From: Hypsibius dujardini
Taxonomy: Eukaryota > Tardigrada > Eutardigrada > Parachela > Hypsibiidae
NCBI GenBank assembly: GCA_001579985.1
Contig: LRSR01009502.1
Span: forward strand, 1 to 64,000
DNA length: 64,000 nucleotides
Direction of reading: 5' to 3'
Shown: piece by piece, positions 56,548 to 64,000 of the stretch
Layout: the number at the start of each line of letters is the position of its first letter
Position numbering within the stretch: position 1 is the first letter of the stretch
Translations under genes and position numbers: made by a program
The notes under the pieces: generated by a model
What the model was told of the DNA's origin: nothing
The model's database searches: none
Seen by the model: only the letters and a program-made list of their open reading frames with translations

Positions 56548-58218
56548 CCGCTCCAGCAAGAGTTAGCCTCATTTCCACCTCATCTGCATTTCATCTATTT
56601 CTCTTTGTGCGTCCCATTTGTCATGCCACTTCCTCCTTCCATCTCATCAAATTAAACGTGCCACACCTTTTTTTGGATATTTTCATTCCTCCTGCATATC
56701 CCGGTTTCGCTGCTTCTCGCTTCTCGACCAGTTAGTCTTCTTGGCTTTTCATTTGTATTGCACTAAGTTGTATCCTTTTTTTAAACCTGTTGAAGTAAAG
56801 ACGAAACAGACGTTTTGGCCTTGGATTATTTTGACGTGATAAGGCGCATTCCCCATCATGTCGTCTACGTGTACTTACACTTAAGAGGAGTCTTCTGCTT
56901 CATTTTGGTAACAAATTGTCGGCGCTGGACTAAATATATGTCGTGGCAGAATTTAAACACTTGCAAGGGCAACTCACCAAGCCGGTCAATGAGTAGCAAT
57001 TTAGTTATCCGAATATGTTATTTGTAGATTGAGATTAGAAAAAAGTTGTTTTTCTCAGACAAAGCCATTATTTGTTTGTTTATTTGTTTTATTATTTTTG
57101 TTCCAAGAATTTAAAATGACTAGACAAAGTTGGTTAATTATTGGGGTGACTTAAATTAAATAGGAGGACACGAGAGCGAGATGGTAGTGCGGGAGACAAA
57201 AGATTGAGGCACCCCCATTCTCTTCATGCCTAAAAGACAATGAAGCAAGAAAGAGAGAAAGAAAAAATGAGGGCGTGGTCGCGGTCGCCCCGGCAGACTG
57301 AGACGGTAGTAGGTACCTCCATTAAGAGAAGGCCTTTGATGTAGTCGTTGTTAGAAGACCTCAACTTGTACTACTAATGTAGTGTAGTATTAGGTCCGTT
57401 TATCATGAGGACGGTTTATTAGCAGTCCCTCCGTTTGCCTTCTTGGCCATTGCTGCGAAAGACGATCGATCGTTTGATTCTTTTATAGTGGGGACTGCTT
57501 TTGGCTCTTCTATATCTCGCACCCGGCTCAAGAGAGAGAGAGAGACTGACGATTTCTCTCATAGCACTACACTAGGTGAAAGAAAGAAAAGGTGTTTGCT
57601 GCGGTGCAGGGTGGAAATTGCCCGCAAAGTTTACGCGTTTGATCGCCGCCGTCGCCGCGCAGTTCCTCCATCGCCTCTGTGCGTTTTGATAATCTCTTTT
57701 TAACCTTTTCATAATCTCATCTCATCGTTCTCGCTCGCGCTGCACACTTGTTCTTCTTCTTCTTGGCCTTCTCGTTGTTTAATCCAAGGTCTTCTCTTCT
57801 CTCACATCCGATTAAAACATTTGTCGGTGGCGCTTTGTGCAAATTTAAAGCCAAAGCAAAGTGGGCGTTTATCCCTCTCTCTCCATATCCAGCGCGTGTC
57901 TTTCTTTTTGACAACAAACAAACTTGGCACCCCCAAAAGGTACACGACGGTCTCTTTCTTTCTTATGGACCATTCTCTAACCGGCATTTCCCATTTCCAC
58001 AATTGACTTGACTCTCTTGGTCTACTTCAGGCACACTTTCCAAGGGAGTCTTTTTTTGGTGTTGAGCACACGCCAAGAATTGGTGTTTGCACGGTGCAGT
58101 TTCCGCTGTGTATTGAGCGAGTTGTCAGTTTCGGCGGACAATTTGCCTTCCATCGGGAAAGTCTTCTCTGTTGCTCCTCTTTTTCTTCCATCTCTACGCA
58201 CATAACGTGACACCAAAA
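56548..58218. other. Intergenic SEC24-CRIP
   Basis: SEC24 3' UTR and CRIP upstream/5' UTR. No gene recognised. A GAGAGAGA run lies at 57531-57545. Confidence 0.5.
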
Positions 58219-59443
58219 ATGCCGCAGTGTCCTCGTTGCAATAAGGAGGTGTACTTCGGTAAGTATCAATCAATTGTGGGAGAGAGACGAGAGGAGATTA
58301 GCATAAATAGTGGCTACACATTAATCAATCAACCAAGTGAGCAGTTGTGCGGTTTCGTAAGGGATTATTTGTGCTGATTTTGGGCGTGGTTTTATACATG
58401 GAATTTCGTCATCTTTTCCGCTATAGTTTAATAGCTATGAGTATTGAACGTTTATTTTGACTATTGACACTGTCTTATGTTGCAGCGGAGCGGCGTACCT
58501 CGATGGGACGGGACTGGCATCGGGAGTGCCTCAAGTGCGATCGCTGTAACAAGACTCTCGTCCCCGGCAGCCATGCCGAGGTAAGTCTACTTCTTCTTCA
58601 AATAAATTTAATTATATTTGTCGTGGCGGTTGAATTCCTAGTTATTATTCAGTTTATGATCTTGTTGCGTATGCTTTAATATCGCCGAAATATATTTTGT
58701 TAAGTATTTCATATAATTAAAGATAAGAAGGTCTTAAATGCAGGAAAAGGTAGACTGACAACACTTAATAATCTTATTTATGGTCCGTAAAATCTATTTT
58801 TAATATTTTTGAATCGAAAAACATACATTATTTACTAGTATGCATTTCGGTGTATATTATTTATATTTATTTTATTTTACATATACCGGCAACAGGGATT
58901 TATCTTTGGCATTAAATACTTATGTATTTGTTAAGCTAAGTAAATAAACTTTGAGATGGACTATTTTTGCCAATTTTAATTGTTTTCTTTTTGTTTTGTT
59001 GTTTTATTTTTAATTTGATAGTCTTCATTTTGTGCGGCAAAAGTATGTTGTGGAGTGGTTAATTTACCTGCTTTGCGGTTTGCGTTTGAAATAGCACGAC
59101 GGGCGGACTTACTGCAACATTCCATGCTACCAGGCGCTATTTGGACCAGGCGGTTAGTTTTTATTTACTTATTTATTTACTTACCTGGTATAGAGTACCA
59201 TAATGCGGGATCCTTTGAGGGAGTTTTGGACGTTGTTGAACCGGTGTTTGTTGTGCTCCGCTCTCTTAACCGCAATCTTTATTGGTCACGGCAAAAGCCG
59301 GTCTCGCAATGAAACCATTTAACGTCCTCCTCCTGATATAAAAATTGTTAATATTTTACCTTTCAGGCGTCGGCAGAGGCCCGGTCGGGAGCTACGTCTA
59401 CAAGCCCATGGAGAACGGAACCCGAGTGGAGAACCATAAATAG
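58219..59443 (+). CDS. CRIP1: Cysteine-rich LIM protein (CRIP1/CRIP type)
   Basis: Small single-LIM zinc-binding protein. Exons 58219-58258, 58486-58580, 59095-59152, 59367-59443; 270 nt, 89 aa, phases consistent. Zinc ligands fit the LIM pattern: Cys4, Cys7, His25, Cys28 for the first finger ([12 protein letters not shown] ... WHRECLKC) and Cys31, Cys34, Cys52, Cys56 for the second (CDRCNKTL ... YCNIPC). Then [13 protein letters not shown], the usual Gly-rich tail after the LIM domain, extended here to [10 protein letters not shown] and a basic end. Vertebrate CRIP1 is 77 aa; the tail resembles a single-domain CRIP2/CRIP3 unit, so CRIP1 is used as a group symbol. Function in animals is not well defined; proposed protein-interaction adaptor. 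Start is the only ATG before the first zinc ligand. Confidence 0.92.
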
Positions 59444-59683
59444 TTGTATATCAACTACTACACATACACTATAGCTTCTTCTGCCTTTAGCCTTTATTTC
59501 TTGGCGTGATATACAAACTTAATCCAGCGCTTTTGTTAAAACAGAGACTTTAATATGCTTTTTCTATGAAAGCAGACCTCATGTGCGAGTCTGAGTAAAG
59601 AAACATACGTGTATTAAAAAGTGGGCTTGCAAATTTGTTTTAACTTAGTTTAGTTGCTGTTGTAGAGGTCGTCGTTAATTTTG

Positions 59684-59689
59684 AATAAA
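59684..59689 (+). promoter_or_regulatory. Poly(A) signal AATAAA
   Basis: About 240 bases after the CRIP stop codon; the first canonical hexamer on that strand. Confidence 0.5.
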
Positions 59690-59809
59690 CGGCCGGAAAA
59701 GCACTTCTGACTCTCTATAGGCACATGACAATACAACCGGATTTGAGGAGCTCAAGTGCAACTCCACGAAAGAGGCAGACTGAGGCAGGAAGCTGCCATC
59801 TAGACAGAA

Positions 59810-59832
59810 AGATAGACAGAGAGACAGGGAGG

Positions 59833-59869
<37 letters not shown>

Positions 59870-59875
59870 TAAACC
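59810..59875. repeat. (CAGA)n tract
   Basis: Clean CAGA units at about 59834-59868; intergenic. Confidence 0.92.
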
Positions 59876-60929
59876 TGAGTATTCAGTCTGCTCTATTCCT
59901 AGACGACTGCTGGGCGCTTTAAAACCTTTTTGGGGCATCGAACATGGGAATCGGAATGGGAAGAAGAGAGGTTTGGTTGGATAGACATTCTTCTGGAATA
60001 GCAGCAGTTGGAATTGTCTGTCTATTTTTGTGTCTGACAAATTATTCAAATGATTACTGCAGCGGTTTTATTCAACAGATTGGCAGCATGAGGCGAGTGT
60101 GATCCGTGGAGCCAGTAAAGAGTTGTTGGACTCACCGGCATGCCCATCTATAATAACCGCATGCCGTAGTGGGTAGAGTTTCTTCGGTTGTTCCTGGAGG
60201 CCGGATGCTCAGACATTTATCCTGCAGTTTTCCTGAAATGCTGCAACTGTTGTGCCTGTTGTATTGAGTGCGGGAGAGTGATATTCCTACCGGAAAGCAT
60301 TCTTTTCGTGGAATCCTCCATGTTGACCGTTGTTGATTGCACACTCCTTCAGCCTGACTCGCGCGTCTGTAACCTTACTCAAGGACTGGTTCCGCCGTCA
60401 CCGCGACTTTGTTGGTCCTTCTCGTTGTGTGGTTAAACACTTAACTCGGGTCTCGGGTGGGATGGCCGGTGCGGAAGCGCTGTCCTTGGTGGATATATCC
60501 GTTGCTAATTTCCGTCGGCTGTGGATGGCCAATGGCGTCTAGTCGGCTGTGGATGGCCTAGTTTTGACGTCCCGTGGACGGTGACAACATTTTGCCACCT
60601 TGTCTGACGCGGAAGTACAATCTCTGATTTGAAGAAGCGCCTCGCATCCTTGATAGAGGAAATTCTTTATATATACCATGTTTAATGTCCAGGCACGGGA
60701 GCAGGCGATGTTTTAATTGTTAAGCCCATCACAGGAAAAATGTAGGCGAACAGTATAAGCTCTTCTCTTTTGTTCTTGAATGATGCCAATATTACAGTTT
60801 CCTTTTTGTTGCCTTGGTTCCTTCATATTTCATTCGTGCAGTTCTTCAGCCTTTTTCTGATTCTTCTGAAGTATGAAAAAGGCATATTTGCCTTGTTTTA
60901 ATTTCGTCTGTCTCTGGCTGGGTGGCTGG

Positions 60930-61095
60930 CTGGCAGACAGACAAACAGACAGACAAACAAACAGAAAAAAGACAGAGAGACACGCAGACAGACAGACAGA
61001 TAGACAGACAAACAGAGAGACAGACAGAGAGACAGACAGACATGCAGGCATACAGAAAGGCAGGTGCGCAAATAGACATTTGGATATATAGACAT
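60930..61095. repeat. (CAGA)n tract
   Basis: CAGA units with frequent A and G changes; intergenic. Confidence 0.9.
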
Positions 61096-61764
61096 ACAAA
61101 GAGTAAGACCATCGCATGATTAAAGAATAGATGGACAGGGCAGCTGTTGGATGTACAGATGATCGGAGACTTCCTCGACTCCGGTCTTCTCTTACTTATC
61201 TCTAATCAAAATAATAGCAAGGCTTGTAATATGCCGTCGTTAAAGAACATATTTGCAAGTCAGACATTTGCCTGCTTGTGTTTACCATGATGTGCGGTAT
61301 TGTTCTCTGCTTTAGTGGAGAGACTCCGGAGACCCATTGGGTATGCGCATGTGAAATGTGATAACAGACGAACGGACACCGCGCGCGCAATGTCCCCACA
61401 CACAATACCGCAAAAAACGACCCAGTTATGCTGAGAGAGTGCAGTCGAGCAATTACAACGCCGGGGAGATGACCGAAGAAAAACAGTCTTATTCTCAGAC
61501 CTCAGCATCAGCTCATCAAACCGCTCAATCATCTAATACAGATGTTGGAGACAGCTGATAAATGTCATTTACGACCCAACGGACCACATTTCACTATAAA
61601 TAACCGGCTATTAACTTCCCTCATTGTGATCAACTTCGACTCATTATGTCCGAAGGATTTGCTGTTTTTGGGATCGATTAATTATGAGAAACATGCAAAC
61701 AGAACTGGCGGCAGAAAAACATATATTTAGGCATAAAAAGGATGAAAACCAGATACTGCAGATA

Positions 61765-61870
61765 GGCAGGTAAGTAAACAGACAGACTGACAGACGAACA
61801 GACAAACACACATACAGACAGCCAGATAAGACAGACAGGCAGACAGAGAGACATAAAGAAAAGCAGACAG
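61765..61870. repeat. (CAGA)n tract
   Basis: CAGA units, degenerate; intergenic. Confidence 0.88.
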
Positions 61871-62835
61871 GAGCTTGTGCGTATGAACAGATACAAACGG
61901 ATGTGTAAGACAAAACAGTCAGACGAGTTAACATATAGACAGCACGTTGGCACAAGGACAATAAGCTGATTGGAAGGCAAGCCGACAGCAGGAAGACTGA
62001 CATTTTTTTCTGTACTTTATGTTGGAAAGACCAGTTTCGCATCAAAATTTGCCAGCCAAAAAGACAACCTCAAAAGCTAATTAGTACAAAGCCGGACTTT
62101 GCCCATCATCATCTCACCCAGTCCACATAACCACGGGAAGGAAAAGGATACAGAATCTCTCAGAAAGAAGTAAAGAGCACTGCGAAAGAAAAAGTACAGG
62201 CTTAACCGTATAAAAAGAGATGTCTGACAATTGTGTAGATATACCAAATTCATTTCCTTTTTCCCTTATCTTTTCCCACAGACGGACACAAAACAAGTAC
62301 ATCTCTGTCTCTGTCCAAACAAGGCAAAAAAGAAAAGAAAAGGGATGGTTGGAAATGGGGAGGGGCGATGAGACAATTGAGAGACGGTCCTTTCCTTTCT
62401 AAGTCAGCTACTAAAGGTTGCCCAGTCATACTTAAATATGGTTACTTCTTCTCAGCGGCTGTTGTTGTAGGCATTATATGTGCGCTTTTTCTTGCAGATG
62501 GGCTGCAAACAAGTCAAAAAATGACACCCTAATGCAGACCTCATACAACGACGGGACTAAAACTAGACGGATAAGCGCGTCGACAGAGTCACAGACAGAT
62601 CGTCAAATAACACAGACAGCGAATTCCGAAACACGCAGTCAGAGCGTTAGCCAGTTACAAACAGACACACACATAAACAGACAGACAGACAGAGAGACCC
62701 AAGATAGTCCGTCAAACAGACAGGCAAACAAGAAATAAAGACAGCCAGCCAGAGTCTGACAGACAACCAAACGATATAGAGTCAGACACATCGATAAAAG
62801 AGACCGGTAAGTAAAGGTAAGAAAATCCTTGTTAC

Positions 62836-63347
62836 CATAGTCTTTCCGTTGAAGGTGACATGGGTTCCCTTCTTGAGCAGCTTATCCGCCGCTTCTCGCT
62901 TGGCGAACAACAAAAAGCAGTAGCGCTAAAGATAAGAAAGCAGATATCGTAAGGCTGAGGTTCCAGGCGCCCTCAAGTAAAAGCAAAAACACATACCCAT
63001 TCACTTGTGCCTGGGTGCATACGTAATCGGACGTCCACCAAATCGCCATACTCTGCGGATCAAAAATAGATAAGAAAGGTACTAGTAAATTCAATAAAAT
63101 AAACGTCCAATTCAACGAGTACCCAAACAAAACAGTCAGCTATTAAGTCAACCAAGGGGCGAGTAAAATGGGGAAAAACGTACCGCTCATAGCGGCAGCG
63201 ACTATCTCCTCGGTGAAGGTAACAGGAATGTCGCGCATAAACACCTGCAAGTCGTCCGGATAGGAGTCCGCCTCAACATGAGACAACTTTGGCCAAACTC
63301 TTCCGCCGGCGTGACCGTGACGAGACTTTTCACTATTCGGACGATCA

Positions 63348-63380
<33 letters not shown>

Positions 63381-64000
63381 GAGTTGGGGGTGGAGGTACG
63401 GCCGGCAGCCACCGGCGGAGGAGTCGGCCTGGTCACCGAGGCGGCATTGGGGGCGCTGATGACTTTGGGAGGGCCACCTTGACCGACAATGGAGGCCCAA
63501 TTCTTTGGCGCGGAGGGTTGTGTAGGAACAGGAGCTGCACGAGAGACGCATATTATCATGTGAAAAATTCAGATAGACACGTAAAGAAGAGGACATACAA
63601 GTAAAAAAAGAGGCACAGAGAGAAGAGGCAATCTGACAGACATAGAGACATTTAGACAAACTAACATACGTTTTACAAGACACCTAGTAAAACAAGTCAG
63701 ACAGATAAGGAATATACATGACGCCACATATATCCAGAATTGACAACAAAACAAGCAAAGGGGAGGGTAAACATCCGACAGACAGATACACATATAAATA
63801 AGTCGAAATAATGGATGAATCGAAAAAAGACAAACTCATGCATTCATACCGCAAGGCTCATTATGGACTTACAACTGCTTTGAGGAGGCGCACCTTTCAG
63901 CGAGGATTTTGGAGATTCGACATGATCCGCCGGAGTGATGGGTTTATCGAAAGTGGGAGAGGCAACCGCGGCTTGAGCAAGCGAGGGAGACTGACTGACA
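62836..64000 (-). CDS. G3BP1: G3BP-like RNA-binding protein (partial, RRM part)
   Basis: Exons on the minus strand: from beyond the right edge to 63873, then 63184-63534, 62997-63052, 62836-62925; phases agree at each junction. First part is Pro/Ser-rich linker; KNWASIVGQGG resembles the KTWASM/LV motif before the G3BP RRM. A run of ten Gln follows. The RRM starts LQVFMRDIPVTFTEEI (RNP2-like), continues EYGDLVDVRLRMHP and then RYCFLLFAKREAADKLL (RNP1-like), THVTFNGKTM. G3BP proteins nucleate stress granules; they begin with an NTF2-like domain, which here would be right of the window and cannot be checked. The last exon(s), expected to encode RGG repeats, were not found; reading on past 62836 gives a stop after about 17 codons, which could be a real end or an intron. 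Could be another RRM protein with a similar linker. Confidence 0.65.
63350..63380 (-). repeat. CAG repeat coding poly-Gln
   Basis: Ten uninterrupted CTG units on the plus strand read CAG on the coding strand of the G3BP-like gene and encode ten Gln before the RRM. Pure codon use points to a recent or unstable expansion. Confidence 0.9.

Larger units (their letters stand above)
59444..62835. other. Intergenic region between CRIP and G3BP-like gene
   Basis: Convergent 3' ends from both sides. AATAAA for CRIP at 59684-59689. CAGA tracts at 59810-59875, 60930-61050 and 61770-61870. A short direct repeat (GTCGGCTGTGGATGGCC at 60513 and 60542) is present. Last exons of the G3BP-like gene may lie here but none was recognised. 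Confidence 0.5.

Noticed and set aside
60188-60542. Cys-rich and helical frames (CCNCCACCIECG; LLKDWFRRHRDF) as a possible zinc or homeodomain gene
   Set aside because: Cys spacing fits no known finger, key homeodomain residues are absent, and no flanking exons fit.

Overview
The window is eukaryotic nuclear DNA from an invertebrate animal. Genes are split by many short introns with GT/AG borders. The gene set is metazoan: prefoldin 1, CDK10, an AAK1/BMP2K-type kinase, the multi-ankyrin KH protein MASK/ANKHD1, HGSNAT, DCAKD, SEC24, a CRIP-type LIM protein and a G3BP-like protein. Genes are compact and close together, and introns are full of degenerate TCTG/CAGA and TTGA/TCAA tetranucleotide tracts. 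This would fit an early-branching animal such as a sponge, but that is inference and no diagnostic sequence settles it.

Layout. 1-3604 (minus strand): the first two exons of PFDN1, then a complete CDK10. 4101-9245 (plus): a complete NAK-family kinase, head-to-head with CDK10 across about 0.5 kb. 9246-13471: no gene recognised. 13472-17363 (plus): an 11-exon gene for a 572-residue protein I do not recognise; it is built of four divergent tandem repeats encoded partly by phase-symmetric exons. 17364-22995: a mobile-element island with a small palindromic MITE and a roughly 2.4 kb DDE DNA transposon with long inverted repeats and a decayed, intron-containing transposase. 22996-38316 (plus): complete MASK/ANKHD1, with an intronless open frame (31284-31952) nested on the same strand inside one intron. 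39562-43365 (plus): HGSNAT. 43366-47336: no gene recognised. 47337-48813 (plus): DCAKD. 50100-56547 (plus): SEC24, with a tRNA-Ala(UGC) gene in one intron. 58219-59443 (plus): CRIP-type LIM protein. 59444-62835: no gene recognised. 62836-64000 (minus): middle and RRM exons of a G3BP-like protein running off the right edge.

The protein calls rest on spliced models built by hand. For each complete gene, every intron has GT/AG ends, reading phase is kept across all junctions, and total length is close to the known family (CDK10 408 aa, kinase 983 aa, MASK 2553 aa, HGSNAT 563 aa, DCAKD 233 aa, SEC24 1168 aa, CRIP 89 aa). The genes are housekeeping or trafficking genes (folding, cell cycle/transcription, endocytosis, lysosome, COPII export, CoA synthesis) and do not form a pathway cluster. 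The most novel-looking items are the four-repeat protein, the nested intronless frame in MASK, and a set of TA-flanked palindromic MITEs sitting mainly in introns.
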